Shown here: one piece after another, positions 1 to 9,152 of the stretch | Numbering within the stretch: the stretch's first letter is position 1 | Layout of the letters: each line of letters begins with the position of its first letter | NCBI RefSeq assembly: GCF_021534965.1 | Contig: NZ_CP091037.1 | Span: forward strand, 660,501 to 724,500 | Length of the DNA stretch: 64,000 nucleotides | DNA from: Muricauda sp. SCSIO 65647 | GTDB taxonomy: Bacteria; Bacteroidota; Bacteroidia; Flavobacteriales; Flavobacteriaceae | Direction: 5' to 3' | Notes under the pieces: model-generated | The model's database searches: none | Told to the model about the DNA's origin: nothing | Seen by the model: the letters and a program-made list of their open reading frames with translations, nothing else | Program-made: the position numbers and the translations under genes

Positions 1-1
1 C

Positions 2-88
2 CAAAACCTATTGCGTTGGGTATCGCCTCGATTGATCAAAGAAACCTTTGTCAGCCCTGAAGACTATCGATATCCTTTTCTAGGGTAA
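2..88 (+). CDS. C-terminal end of an unidentified protein (partial)
   Basis: An open frame enters from the left edge and ends at TAA 86-88, giving 28 residues that finish in RYPFLG. The tail has no stop before the terminus and reads like coding sequence (aromatic, charged and proline residues in a plausible mix). The family cannot be named from so little; the tail would fit a short-chain dehydrogenase C-terminus, but that is a guess. It is co-directional with the DinB-like gene, 129 bases upstream of its start. Confidence 0.45.
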   Translation, partial: QNLLRWVSPRLIKETFVSPEDYRYPFLG

Positions 89-166
89 AACAACCAATTT
101 GGTCAGATGTCTCAAACGCCCCCTATTTTGGCTCAAATGGGCCGTAATTTGCCCATTATAATTCCA

Positions 167-174
167 TATATTTG
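167..174 (+). promoter_or_regulatory. -7 box (TATATTTG) for the DinB-like gene
   Basis: Exact match to the Bacteroidota primary-sigma -7 consensus TAnnTTTG, 43 bases upstream of the start codon. A TTTG at 148-151 lies 15 bases upstream, which is shorter than the usual -33 spacing, so the -33 element is uncertain. Confidence 0.5.
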
Positions 175-217
175 ATAAAATCCCTGAAAATCAGGTTTTA
201 ACAATAAAACACTATCA

Positions 218-760
218 ATGAAAAGAGTATTTCTGATTACATTCTGCTTGTTATCTTTTGTGGCCTTTTCACAAGAAGACACAACAGTACAAACGACCAT
301 TCAAGGTATGGTCGCAATGATGCAGGGCCAGGTCGTTCAGTTGGCTGAGGCTTTCGGCGAAGAACAATACGATTGGCGCCCTGCCGAAGGGGTGCGTTCG
401 GTAAGGGAATCTATCTTGCACATTGCCGTCGCCAATTACTTTCTGGCTTCGAAAATGGGTTATCCCCCACCAGAAGGTGTTGATTTCATGACCATGGAGT
501 CTAGCATAACCGGTAAAGACAATGTAATTGCCGCCCTAAAAAAATCCAACGAGTTTGTTTTAAGCAAGATCAGTGAAGAAGAGACGTCCAAATTGGGCGA
601 GGAAGTCGATTTTGGTTTTATGAAACTCAACAGATTGGGAGGTCTACTCGTGGTTCTTGAGCATAACGGGGAACACAAGGGCCAATTGATCGCCTACGCC
701 CGTTCAAACGGGGTCGTGCCCCCTTGGAGCCAACCAAGTGAAGGTTCAGGTGAAGAATAG
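218..760 (+). CDS. DinB-family protein, exported
   Basis: 180 residues. Residues 1-18 form a signal peptide (MKRVF followed by a hydrophobic core, cleavage probably after VAFS). The mature part is a DinB/YfiT-like four-helix bundle with the expected metal-ligand triad, seen as His68 on the second helix and His149/His153 in the EHNGEHKGQ segment. Family members are metal-dependent thiol transferases or stress-induced proteins of unclear substrate; the exported location is common for Bacteroidota members. The gene has its own -7 box and is closed by a strong hairpin terminator. The exact reaction cannot be read from the sequence. Confidence 0.88.
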   Translation: MKRVFLITFCLLSFVAFSQEDTTVQTTIQGMVAMMQGQVVQLAEAFGEEQYDWRPAEGVRSVRESILHIAVANYFLASKMGYPPPEGVDFMTMESSITGKDNVIAALKKSNEFVLSKISEEETSKLGEEVDFGFMKLNRLGGLLVVLEHNGEHKGQLIAYARSNGVVPPWSQPSEGSGEE

Positions 761-763
761 ATG

Positions 764-789
764 CCAAAGCCCCATCATCGGGGCTTTTT
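764..789 (+). terminator. Rho-independent terminator of the DinB-like gene
   Basis: An AAAGCCCC stem, ATCAT loop and GGGGCTTT arm run straight into a T tract. It lies between convergent genes (DinB-like and rsmG), four bases after the first stop codon. Confidence 0.85.
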
Positions 790-1425
790 TCATGGCTTAA
801 ATTTCTGGGGCAGATAGACTACCTTCTTCGTCTCGAAAAAAGGCTCATTGAAAAATTCGCCCAATTCAAATTGTTGGGCGTTTTTGTAATTTTTCAATTC
901 CTCGGTCAAGTCTCCCCCTTTTAAATATAAAATGCCATTTTTTCGTTCATGGGCCGAGTCTTTTTTGATTTTTCCCTTGGTCCAATGCACAAAAGTGGGC
1001 ATGGCGGCCACCGCACGGCTTACGATAAAATCGAATTGACCGGGTAAATCTTCCACCCTTTTGTGATGGGCCGTGACATTTTTCAATTGCAGCCCATCGA
1101 CCACTTCTTGAACCACCTTTATTTTTTTGCCAATGGCATCGACCAAGATAAATTCGGTGTTCGGGAACAAAATAGCCAACGGAATACCGGGAAAACCGCC
1201 TCCCGTACCCACATCCAATACCTGACCACCCTCATTGAACCGTTGTATTTTGGCGATGCCCAAAGAGTGCAGCACATGACGTAAGTAGAGTTCGTCGATA
1301 TCTTTTCTTGAAACCACATTTATTTTTTGGTTCCAATCTTGGTATAGCTGTTCTAGCGCAAGAATCTGTTCTCTTTGAATCGCCGTTAACTCTGAAAAAT
1401 ACTTGAAAACTAAATCTGCCTTCAT
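790..1425 (-). CDS. rsmG: 16S rRNA (guanine-N7) methyltransferase RsmG
   Basis: RsmG (GidB) uses S-adenosylmethionine to methylate G527 of 16S rRNA. The SAM-binding loop is GTGGGFPG (residues 73-80), preceded by the family segment INVVSRKDIDELYLRH around residues 35-50. I chose the ATG at 1425 (211 residues, start MKADLVFKYF) because it matches the family N-terminus and length (about 207-215); the frame is open further upstream to 1473, and 1434 is an alternative start. It runs convergent to the DinB-like gene and divergent from the desaturase. Confidence 0.95.
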   Translation of the reverse strand: MKADLVFKYFSELTAIQREQILALEQLYQDWNQKINVVSRKDIDELYLRHVLHSLGIAKIQRFNEGGQVLDVGTGGGFPGIPLAILFPNTEFILVDAIGKKIKVVQEVVDGLQLKNVTAHHKRVEDLPGQFDFIVSRAVAAMPTFVHWTKGKIKKDSAHERKNGILYLKGGDLTEELKNYKNAQQFELGEFFNEPFFETKKVVYLPQKFKP

Positions 1426-1513
1426 TAAAATCATGCTAATTCCGGCAAAAATAATACTTTTGGCAACCAACAAACGTTTTCATCTTAGGCAACCCGATTC
1501 GCTTTAAGTTGGT

Positions 1514-1521
1514 TACCTTTG
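1514..1521 (+). promoter_or_regulatory. -7 box (TACCTTTG) for the desaturase
   Basis: TAnnTTTG match ending 14 bases before ATG 1536. It overlaps the frame extension starting at 1509, which argues that the longer start is not used. Confidence 0.55.
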
Positions 1522-1535
1522 CAAAAATTCGGTGC

Positions 1536-2636
1536 ATGCAGAACAAAACGATACGCTTCTCGAGAAAAGATTCAGCACAATTTTTTAAGACCCTGAACCG
1601 ACGGGTAAATCAATATTTCAAGGAACAAAACATCAAAAAGACGGGCAATTGGAAACTGCATCTGAAAACCATTATTATGTTCAGTTGCTATCTGACCCCA
1701 TATTTTTTATTGTTATCCCTAGACCTTCCAACATGGGCGCAATTGTTATTGACCATTTTGATGGGCGTCGGCATGGCCGGGGTGGGCATGAACGTGATGC
1801 ACGATGCAAACCACGGCTCATATTCCACTAAAAAATGGGTCAATAAACTGATGGGGGGCAGTATGTACCTTTTGGCCGGTAATGTCTATAACTGGCAGGT
1901 GCAACATAATGTATTGCACCATACCTACACCAATATTCACGAGCATGATGAAGATATGGAAGCAGGCCGTATAATCCGCTTCTCTAAACATGCAGAGTGG
2001 AAAAAACATCATAAGTTTCAACACTGGTACTCTATCTTTCTATATGGGCTCTTGACCTTCAATTGGGCGATTACCACAGATTTTAAACAAATGTACCGCT
2101 ACACAAAGCGCAAGCTTTCGTTCGGAAAATTTCCCAACCCAGTTCTCAATTGGAGTACATTGGCCATCACAAAAGCATTGTATTTTACCGTATGGATCGT
2201 GCTGCCGATATTATTCTTTGACATACCCTGGTGGCACATATTGATAGGCTTCTTTATCATGCACTATGTAGCAGGGCTCATTCTCAGCATCGTCTTTCAA
2301 TTGGCCCATATTGTCGATGAGGCAGAAACTCCGTTGCCCGATGAGTCAGGGGGCATGAAAAATACGTGGGCCATTCACCAATTGTTGACAACCGTCAATT
2401 TTGGCACAAAAAACAAAATTGTGAATTGGTTCACCGGTGGACTCAACCACCAGGTCGAACATCACATCTTTCCACATATTAGCCATATACACTACACAAA
2501 TATTTCCAAAATTGTGAAACAAACGGCGAAGGAGTTCAATTTGCCCTACAACGAGTACAAAACTACCAGAAAAGCCATAATTTCGCACTTCAAGCATTTA
2601 AAGGAATTGGGCAAGAAGCCTGTTTTGCAATACTGA
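1536..2636 (+). CDS. Membrane fatty acid desaturase (front-end/linoleoyl-CoA type)
   Basis: 366 residues; integral membrane di-iron desaturase that inserts a cis double bond into acyl chains. The three histidine boxes are intact: HDANH (89-93), HNVLHH (124-129) and QVEHH (306-310). Gln in place of the first His of the third box is typical of front-end (delta-5/delta-6-like) desaturases, though no cytochrome b5 domain is present. Hydrophobic segments lie around residues 45-90 and 215-265. The start at 1536 is preferred over the in-frame 1509 because the -7 box overlaps the latter. Its regioselectivity cannot be read from the sequence. The next gene, an aminotransferase, follows 15 bases later and may be cotranscribed. 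Confidence 0.93.
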   Translation: MQNKTIRFSRKDSAQFFKTLNRRVNQYFKEQNIKKTGNWKLHLKTIIMFSCYLTPYFLLLSLDLPTWAQLLLTILMGVGMAGVGMNVMHDANHGSYSTKKWVNKLMGGSMYLLAGNVYNWQVQHNVLHHTYTNIHEHDEDMEAGRIIRFSKHAEWKKHHKFQHWYSIFLYGLLTFNWAITTDFKQMYRYTKRKLSFGKFPNPVLNWSTLAITKALYFTVWIVLPILFFDIPWWHILIGFFIMHYVAGLILSIVFQLAHIVDEAETPLPDESGGMKNTWAIHQLLTTVNFGTKNKIVNWFTGGLNHQVEHHIFPHISHIHYTNISKIVKQTAKEFNLPYNEYKTTRKAIISHFKHLKELGKKPVLQY

Positions 2637-2651
2637 TAAACGAGCACAGAG

Positions 2652-3839
2652 ATGAGCAACCAACTGTCTGAAAGGGTACAGAAAATGTCCACTTCGGCCA
2701 CACTGGCCATGGCCGCCAAGGCCAGGGAACTTCGAAATGAAGGCAAAGATATTATTGGGCTTAGCCTTGGCGAGCCCGATTTCAACATCCCTGATTTTGT
2801 CAAAGAAGCCGCCAAGCAAGCGATTGACGACAATTATAGCAGCTACACCCCGGTCGATGGCTATGCCGAACTGAAACTGGCCATTTCAAAAAAATTCAAA
2901 CGCGATAACGACCTCGACTATGGTGTAAAGCAAATTGTGGTCTCGACCGGTGCCAAACAATCGCTCTTCAATGTGGCAATGGTGGTTTTAGATGCTGGAG
3001 ACGAGGTCATTCTACCTGCACCCTACTGGGTCAGCTACAGCGATATTGTAAAATTGACCGAGGCCGTACCTGTCGAAGTGCCGACCAGTATCGAGACCGA
3101 TTTTAAGATGACCCCTGAACAATTGGAGGCTGCCATCACCCCCAAGACCAAGATGCTTTGGTTCAGCTCACCCTGCAACCCAAGTGGATCGGTCTATGGA
3201 AAGAAAGAGTTGGAAGCATTGGTCGAAGTATTGAAAAAATATCCACAGATCATTGTCGTTTCAGACGAAATATACGAGCACATCAATTTTAAGGGCAGTG
3301 GCCACGTGAGTATAGCGGGCATCGATGGCATGTACGATAGAACAGTGACCGTAAACGGTGTCTCAAAAGCTTTTGCCATGACAGGTTGGCGTATCGGTTA
3401 CATCGGTGCACCTGAATGGATCGCAAAAGGCTGCACCAAACTACAGGGCCAGGTCACCAGTGGGGCCAATGCCATTGCCCAGCGTGCCACGATTGCAGCT
3501 TTGGAGGCTTCTAAAAGCAGGATCCAATACATGATCGACAAGTTTCACCAACGTCGCGATTTGGTGCTCGGTTTATTGGATCATATCGATGGCTTCAATG
3601 TCAATGTGCCCGAGGGTGCTTTTTATGTGTTTCCCGATGTTTCGGCTTTCTTCGGAAAGACCTTGAACGGCACCAAAATCAGCAATGCCTCAGATTTCGC
3701 CCTTTATTTGTTAGAGCATGCCAATGTGGCCACCGTTACCGGGGAAGCGTTCGGCAACCCGAACTGCATTAGAATTTCGTACGCCGCGTCTGAAGCCGAA
3801 TTGAAGGAAGCGATTTCGAGGATAGCCAAAGTGGTTTGA
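2652..3839 (+). CDS. aspC: Aspartate aminotransferase (class I/II, PLP)
   Basis: 395 residues, fold-type I PLP enzyme of the bacterial Ib aspartate aminotransferase group; it interconverts aspartate/2-oxoglutarate and oxaloacetate/glutamate. The signature residues are visible: SLGEPDF near residue 38, Asn176 in CNPSG, Asp205 and Tyr208 in SDEIYEH, the Schiff-base Lys239 in NGVSKAFAMTGWRIGY and the substrate-carboxylate Arg in CIRISYA near the C-terminus. Length is normal for the family. Substrate preference (aspartate versus prephenate or aromatic acids) cannot be settled from motifs alone. Confidence 0.92.
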   Translation: MSNQLSERVQKMSTSATLAMAAKARELRNEGKDIIGLSLGEPDFNIPDFVKEAAKQAIDDNYSSYTPVDGYAELKLAISKKFKRDNDLDYGVKQIVVSTGAKQSLFNVAMVVLDAGDEVILPAPYWVSYSDIVKLTEAVPVEVPTSIETDFKMTPEQLEAAITPKTKMLWFSSPCNPSGSVYGKKELEALVEVLKKYPQIIVVSDEIYEHINFKGSGHVSIAGIDGMYDRTVTVNGVSKAFAMTGWRIGYIGAPEWIAKGCTKLQGQVTSGANAIAQRATIAALEASKSRIQYMIDKFHQRRDLVLGLLDHIDGFNVNVPEGAFYVFPDVSAFFGKTLNGTKISNASDFALYLLEHANVATVTGEAFGNPNCIRISYAASEAELKEAISRIAKVV

Positions 3840-3908
3840 CCTTTTTCACCATTTGTTTAAAATGATTGTAAAATGTCTTTCTCTCTAAGCCAATAAGCTA
3901 GAGCAGTA

Positions 3909-5399
3909 TTACGTACGTTTCCAGAAAACAGGGGTCAAGACAATCAATACGGTAAACAGTTCAAGACGCCCCAAGAGCATCAAAAAGGCGCACCACCACT
4001 TGCCAAAAGCGGGCAAACTGCTAAAATTCACCACAGGGTTCAGATCACCCAATGCCGGACCCACATTGCCCAAAGAAGAAGCGGCACCCCCTATGGCCGA
4101 TTCAAAATCGAGTCCTAAATAGCCTAGAACCAGTGCCCCGATGATGAACAAGAGCATATAGAGTACGAAAAAAGCGATGATGTTATATACAATGTGCTCT
4201 GAAACCGACTTGTTATTATAGCGTACAGGTATGATGGCATTGGTGTGCAAGGTGCGCTTAAACTCTAGAATTCCGTTTTTGATGATGAGTATATGCCGCA
4301 TGACCTTAATGCCCCCAGAGGTCGAGCCTGCCGACCCTCCCAAGAACATCAATCCGAAGAAAAAGACAGTGAGAAAAGGCGTCCAATTCGTGAAATCTGC
4401 CGTTACAAAACCTGTTGTGGTCACAATGGCCAAAACCTGAAAAAGACCGTGGCGCACAGCGCTTTCAAAATCACCCAACACCTTTGGGTGGTAATCTGAT
4501 ACCGGAACATCGGCCTGAAAGTAAACGACAAGAGCCGCTATAATGGTAAACACCAAAAGGAAGAGCGCATAAAATTTAAACTCCTCATCTTTTATGATAC
4601 GCTGTACCTTGCCTGTAAAGGCAAAGTAACTGATGACAAAGTTGGTGCCCGCCAAAAACATGAATACAATGATGATGTACTGTATCAAGGGCTGGTCGTT
4701 CCAGTAAGCTACACTAAGGTTCTTGGTAGAAAAGCCTCCAGTAGATAAGGTAGAGAGCGAATGGTTGATGGCATCAAAAAAAGTCATGCCCGCCAATTTC
4801 AACAGAAGCGTTTCAGCTATGGTATAGCCCACATAGATCAACCACAAACGTTTGGCCGTATCGGTAATACGGGGATGCAGCTTATCGCCTCCCGGCCCAG
4901 GGGCCTCTGCAGCGAAAAGCTGCATACCCCCAATACCCAATAGTGGTAAAATGGCAATGGCAAGCACGATGATCCCCATTCCACCTATCCAATGGGTCAG
5001 GCTGCGCCAAAAAAGGATTCCTTCAGGAAGGGATTCTATGTCGTTCAATATCGATGCTCCCGTGGTCGTATAGCCCGACAAGGTCTCGAAAAAGGCATTT
5101 GTCAAGGTAGGTATGGCCCCTGAAAAAAGATAGGGCAGCACACCTGATAACGACATGATAATCCATCCAAAAGTGACAATGATATAGCCCTCTTTGCGTT
5201 TCACCTCCTTTTTATGCCCCCTTGTGTAGAACATGGCCATCACCCCGACAAACAATGTCACTAAGGCCGCCAAGGTAATATCCAATGTTGCACCGTCTTG
5301 GTATATACCGCTCACCAATGCGGCCAAAAGCATAAAAGAGCCATTGCACAATAGCAAAAGGCCCATGATATGAACGATAATCCTAAGGTTGAGCCCCAT
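3909..5399 (-). CDS. trkH: Potassium uptake protein TrkH (membrane subunit)
   Basis: 496 residues, polytopic K+-translocating subunit of the Trk/Ktr system. The four repeated pore loops of the family are visible as TTTGAS, STGGFS, TTTGFV and the SAGSTSGGIKVMR segment, with the C-terminal LGNVGPALG loop. It sits directly behind trkA, its stop and start sharing one base at 5399, so the two are translationally coupled. The partner protein supplies the NAD-binding gating ring. Confidence 0.94.
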   Translation of the reverse strand: MGLNLRIIVHIMGLLLLCNGSFMLLAALVSGIYQDGATLDITLAALVTLFVGVMAMFYTRGHKKEVKRKEGYIIVTFGWIIMSLSGVLPYLFSGAIPTLTNAFFETLSGYTTTGASILNDIESLPEGILFWRSLTHWIGGMGIIVLAIAILPLLGIGGMQLFAAEAPGPGGDKLHPRITDTAKRLWLIYVGYTIAETLLLKLAGMTFFDAINHSLSTLSTGGFSTKNLSVAYWNDQPLIQYIIIVFMFLAGTNFVISYFAFTGKVQRIIKDEEFKFYALFLLVFTIIAALVVYFQADVPVSDYHPKVLGDFESAVRHGLFQVLAIVTTTGFVTADFTNWTPFLTVFFFGLMFLGGSAGSTSGGIKVMRHILIIKNGILEFKRTLHTNAIIPVRYNNKSVSEHIVYNIIAFFVLYMLLFIIGALVLGYLGLDFESAIGGAASSLGNVGPALGDLNPVVNFSSLPAFGKWWCAFLMLLGRLELFTVLIVLTPVFWKRT

Positions 5400-6748
5400 T
5401 AGAGAAACAACTTTTCAATTCGCGGAATGGCTTTTGGCAGACAACAGACCACTACCCTATCACCTTGTTGTATTTTAAAATCTCCCAAGGCGATAATGCC
5501 TTTGTTATCGCGTATCACCCCACCGATAATGGCCTCACGCGGAAAATCAAGTTCTTTGATGATCTCTCCGTTCACAAGGGAAGTGGGTTTGACGATGAAT
5601 TCCAATATCTCAACGTTCAGATTGTTGAGACGGGTCAGGGCGACCACTTCACCCCTTCTGATATACCTGAAAATATTGTTGGCGGCCAAGAGCTTTTTGT
5701 TGATCAACGTATCAACGCCAATAGATTGTGAGAGTTGAAAGTAGTCCATGTTCTCGACCATGGCAATCGTCTTCTTGATGTTTTTTGACCGTGCCATGAG
5801 ACATGACATGATATTGGTCTCTGAGTTTCCGGTCACGGCGATGAAGGCGTCCATAGATTCAAGGCTCTCTTCTTCAAGTAATTCAACATTTCGCCCATCG
5901 CCATTGATGACCAGCGCATTGGGCAGATTATCGGCCATATCAAAGGCTTTATCTTTGTTCTGCTCAATCAGCTTAACGTTGAACTTGTTGTTGCAAAGGT
6001 CTCGGGCCGTTTTGAAACCGACCTTGCTTCCACCAAGAATCATGACATTCTTGATTTCTTTTCGCTGCATGCCCGTCAGTTTATAGAGTTCATCGACACC
6101 CTCATCAGAAGTGATGAAATAGACCAGATCCCCTTCCTTGAAAACTGTATCGCCGCGTGGAATATGGGTATATTGGGTACCCATACGCTGCAGGGCAATG
6201 GGCATGAAATGCAACTCTGGGAAAACCCTTGCGGCCTCTTTTACCATTTTGCCCACAAAAGGGGCATTTTTAGGCAAGAAGACACCGACCATGGTCAAAA
6301 GTCCCTCTTCAAATTCATAGGTGTCATTGAAAGCAGACTGGTTGAGAAGCAGCTGTATCTCTGAAGCTGCCAATTCTTCAGGCGAAATAAGTTCATCGAT
6401 GCCCAGTTGCGAAAAATCGATCGTCTCTTTGTTATCGATGAACTCAGTATTTGAAATTCGGGCAATCGTACGTTTACAGCCCAACTGTTTTGCCAAAAAA
6501 CAAAGGGTAAGATTGGTGGTCTCAGAAGAGGTCACCCCAATGGTCATGTCAGAGTTTTGTACGTTGGCGTCCCTAAGTACCTCTATCGAAGTGGCATCGC
6601 CGCGCAATACCCTAATGTCTAAATGATTATCTGCATATGAAAGGCTTTGCTTATCTGTATCGATCAGCGTAATATCTTGTGCTTCATACGACAACAATTT
6701 TGCCAAATGAAAGCCCACCTCACCTGCTCCTGCAATGATTATCTTCAT
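5399..6748 (-). CDS. trkA: Trk potassium system NAD-binding regulator TrkA
   Basis: 449 residues with two tandem RCK units, each a Rossmann TrkA-N part plus a TrkA-C part. The first nucleotide-binding loop is GAGEVG (6-11); the second half starts with MILGGSKVGFKTA near residue 235. TrkA forms the cytoplasmic gating ring that controls TrkH according to nucleotide state. It is first in the leftward trkA-trkH operon. No other ion-transport gene is nearby. Confidence 0.95.
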   Translation of the reverse strand: MKIIIAGAGEVGFHLAKLLSYEAQDITLIDTDKQSLSYADNHLDIRVLRGDATSIEVLRDANVQNSDMTIGVTSSETTNLTLCFLAKQLGCKRTIARISNTEFIDNKETIDFSQLGIDELISPEELAASEIQLLLNQSAFNDTYEFEEGLLTMVGVFLPKNAPFVGKMVKEAARVFPELHFMPIALQRMGTQYTHIPRGDTVFKEGDLVYFITSDEGVDELYKLTGMQRKEIKNVMILGGSKVGFKTARDLCNNKFNVKLIEQNKDKAFDMADNLPNALVINGDGRNVELLEEESLESMDAFIAVTGNSETNIMSCLMARSKNIKKTIAMVENMDYFQLSQSIGVDTLINKKLLAANNIFRYIRRGEVVALTRLNNLNVEILEFIVKPTSLVNGEIIKELDFPREAIIGGVIRDNKGIIALGDFKIQQGDRVVVCCLPKAIPRIEKLFL

Positions 6749-6922
6749 TAATTCAGATTAACAAACAGCTTTTATCTTAGAAGTCAATGGGTTATCGGAA
6801 GAAAATCGACCTTTCGTCACACAACTAAATGCTTTGCTCATTCAGTAGTACATTCTTGAATCACCGCACAAAATTACAACAATTATTTTGTTCGCTTGAA
6901 ATGTGGCATGGTCACTATGCCG

Positions 6923-6930
6923 TATCTTTG
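6923..6930 (+). promoter_or_regulatory. -7 box (TATCTTTG) for menG-porT
   Basis: Exact TAnnTTTG match 14 bases before ATG 6945. It lies inside the frame extension starting at 6903, which supports the downstream start. No convincing -33 element is seen. Confidence 0.55.
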
Positions 6931-6944
6931 CGCAAATTTTTTTG

Positions 6945-7673
6945 ATGGCAAAAAAAGTAACCCCCTATAAAGGTTCAAGTGATGGCAAAAAAGACCAAGT
7001 CACGCAGATGTTTGATGCCATCTCAAAAGATTATGATGGCTTGAACAGGATAATCTCTTTTGGGGCAGACGTGAAATGGCGAAAAAAAGTAGTGGCCCTG
7101 GTACAGCGTAAAAACCCAAAAACGGTCTTGGACATTGCCACTGGTACCGGCGACCTTGCCATTGCCCTGGGGCAGACCGGCGCTGAAAAGGTAATCGGAT
7201 TGGACATTTCAGCAGGAATGCTTGACGTAGGAAAGGAGAAAGTCATCAAAAAGAACCTTCAAAAAACAGTTGAAATGGTTATTGGTGACAGTGAAAACCT
7301 AGCATATGATGACAATACTTTCGATGCCATAACGGTAGCCTTTGGTGTTCGAAATTTTGAAAACCTTGAAAAGGGCCTTTTAGAGATTTACCGTGTACTG
7401 AAGCCATCGGGCATTTTTGTGGTACTTGAAACCGCCGTACCCACTAAGTTTCCTTTTAAGCAGGGTTACCACTTCTATTGTCGCTTTCTGCTTCCATTGA
7501 TCGGCAGATTGTTCGCTAAAGACCGTTCGGCCTACTCGTATTTGGGTGAATCGGCCTCGGTTTTTCCCTACGGAAAAGATTTCAACAATATTTTGGCCAA
7601 AATCGGGTTTATAGGTATAGAGAACAAACCCCAGACATTTGGGGCAGCATCGATATATGTTGCTACAAAATAA
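6945..7673 (+). CDS. ubiE: Demethylmenaquinone methyltransferase (UbiE/MenG)
   Basis: 242 residues. SAM-dependent C-methyltransferase that completes menaquinone, the respiratory quinone of Flavobacteria. The SAM motif VLDIATGTGDLAIALG lies near residues 60-75, followed by the family blocks MFDAISKDYDGLNRIISFG at the N-terminus, VAFGVRNFENLEKGL, and YRVLKPSG. The ATG at 6945 is preferred over 6903, which would put a non-homologous segment in front and run through the -7 box. The gene runs into porT with a 4-base gap. Confidence 0.95.
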   Translation: MAKKVTPYKGSSDGKKDQVTQMFDAISKDYDGLNRIISFGADVKWRKKVVALVQRKNPKTVLDIATGTGDLAIALGQTGAEKVIGLDISAGMLDVGKEKVIKKNLQKTVEMVIGDSENLAYDDNTFDAITVAFGVRNFENLEKGLLEIYRVLKPSGIFVVLETAVPTKFPFKQGYHFYCRFLLPLIGRLFAKDRSAYSYLGESASVFPYGKDFNNILAKIGFIGIENKPQTFGAASIYVATK

Positions 7674-7677
7674 ATTG

Positions 7678-8376
7678 ATGAAAAACATCATTCCGTTGTT
7701 GGGCCTGCTACTGTTTGCATGTCCGTTTATCCATTCGCAATTCAACAAAGACCCTATTCTCAATATTCAAAATGAGGACAAGAAGTTTTTGAACTGGGGC
7801 TATTATCTTGGGTTCAACCAATATGATTTTCAATTTGAATATGAAAATGATATCGGGCAAGATATTCTGGTGGATAAGAGTTTTGGCTTTAATGTGGGGC
7901 TTATCGGCGAAATGCGCGTCAATGATTTTGTCGATCTGCGTTTTGAACCAGGATTGCTCTACACCCAGCGGATTCTTGGGTTCCCCGGCTTTACAGATGA
8001 ATCTGATGCCATTAGGGAGGTGCGCTCGACCTATATCCGTTTTCCTTTGTTGCTAAAGCTAAGCACCAAACGTTTCGGTAATTGGAAACCTTTTATCATC
8101 GGAGGCGGGTATACGGCCATCAATTTGGGGAGCAACGAAGACAGCCTTGATGATAACAGCAGTGGTGAATTTCGCATGAAGAAAAATGTCTTTGGCTATG
8201 AGTTGGGCTTTGGCATCGATTTCTATACCGAATACTTCAAGTTTACCCCTTCAATTCGTGGGGTTTTCGCCCTAACTGATGAATTGGTACCTGACAACGA
8301 CCCCAATAGTCCGTGGACGGGAAATATCACAGGCATGCGCACTAGGGGCTTCTTCATCAATTTTACCTTTGAATAA
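7678..8376 (+). CDS. porT: PorT-like outer-membrane protein of type IX secretion
   Basis: 232 residues. Residues 1-19 form a signal peptide ending around PFIHSQ; the rest is a small beta-barrel with alternating aromatic strands (WGYYLGFNQYDFQFEY near the mature N-terminus) and a C-terminal Phe (INFTFE). PorT/SprT is required for the Bacteroidota type IX secretion system that exports gliding adhesins and enzymes. The gene order ubiE-porT is a recurring flavobacterial arrangement (general knowledge) and supports the call. The start at 7678 follows the signal peptide; the frame is open upstream into ubiE. Confidence 0.85.
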   Translation: MKNIIPLLGLLLFACPFIHSQFNKDPILNIQNEDKKFLNWGYYLGFNQYDFQFEYENDIGQDILVDKSFGFNVGLIGEMRVNDFVDLRFEPGLLYTQRILGFPGFTDESDAIREVRSTYIRFPLLLKLSTKRFGNWKPFIIGGGYTAINLGSNEDSLDDNSSGEFRMKKNVFGYELGFGIDFYTEYFKFTPSIRGVFALTDELVPDNDPNSPWTGNITGMRTRGFFINFTFE

Positions 8377-8408
8377 CCTAGATGTTTGACAAAAATCACC
8401 GATCTAGG
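8377..8408. terminator. Hairpin between convergent porT and SpoU-type methylase genes
   Basis: CCTAGAT (8377-8383) and ATCTAGG (8402-8408) can pair over an 18-base loop. It overlaps the stop codon of the leftward gene. There is no T tract, so termination is possible but weakly supported. Confidence 0.3.
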
Positions 8409-9129
8409 CCTCTCTTCTAATCTCATTGAGCAATACCGCCGTTGCAGTGGCCACATTTAAACTTTCAGCCGTTTGGGTCCCATATTGTGGAATGCCTATT
8501 TTCTTCTGAACAAGTGCTGTGATCTGATCGGAAATACCGTTCGCCTCGTTTCCCATGACCAGAATGCCCTTATCGGGAAGCTTTGTTCGATATATGTTCG
8601 CACCATCCATAAAAGTTCCAAAAATGGGCAAATCGCTCGATTTCAAAAACTGGTCTATATCTGTATACATCACATTCACCCTTGCTACCGAGCCCATCGT
8701 TGCCTGTAATACCTTTGGATTATAAACATCGACCGTATCTACAGAACAAATCAAATGTTTGACGCCATACCAATCACAAAGGCGAATGATGGTACCAAGA
8801 TTCCCCGGATCCCTAACGGCATCCAAAACCAAGGTCCAATCCACAAAATCAATCGTTTCAGGTTCGGCCATCGTGAAAACCGCCAAAACCTCACTGGGTG
8901 TTTTTAATCCGCTCATCTTTCCCATTTCCGAAGGCGAAACCAAAATGGTTTTTTGGGAAGTGTCACCAAGAATTTCTTCTGACAAAGCATAAATTTCTAC
9001 AACCTCAATACCTGAAGACAAAAGCTCACCCACTAGTTTTTTTCCTTCCGCCACAAATTGTCCGAATTTATTTCGGTACTTTTTTTGCTGTAAACTTTTC
9101 ACCAATTTGATTTGGTTTTTCGTAACCAT
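8404..9129 (-). CDS. TrmH/SpoU-family RNA 2'-O-ribose methyltransferase
   Basis: 241 residues. N-terminal substrate-binding domain (residues 1-90, starting LVKSLQQKKYRNKFGQFVAEG), then the trefoil-knot SPOUT domain. The three SpoU motifs are present: motif 1 DAVRDPGNLGTIIRLCDW, motif 2 LVMGNEANGIS and motif 3 SLNVATATAVLLNE. Members methylate ribose 2'-OH in rRNA or tRNA; the exact nucleotide is not determinable here (RlmB- or TsnR-like). Its start lies only 23 bases from the divergent tamL start. Confidence 0.9.
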   Translation of the reverse strand: MVTKNQIKLVKSLQQKKYRNKFGQFVAEGKKLVGELLSSGIEVVEIYALSEEILGDTSQKTILVSPSEMGKMSGLKTPSEVLAVFTMAEPETIDFVDWTLVLDAVRDPGNLGTIIRLCDWYGVKHLICSVDTVDVYNPKVLQATMGSVARVNVMYTDIDQFLKSSDLPIFGTFMDGANIYRTKLPDKGILVMGNEANGISDQITALVQKKIGIPQYGTQTAESLNVATATAVLLNEIRREA

Positions 9130-9138
9130 TAAATAACG

Positions 9139-9146
9139 TATTTTTG
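9139..9146 (+). promoter_or_regulatory. -7 box (TATTTTTG) for tamL
   Basis: TAnnTTTG match ending 6 bases before ATG 9153; TTTG at 9111-9114 is a possible -33 element, 24 bases upstream. If used, the transcript would be leaderless or nearly so. The candidate -33 lies within the start of the divergent methylase gene. Confidence 0.5.
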
Positions 9147-9152
9147 GCTTCT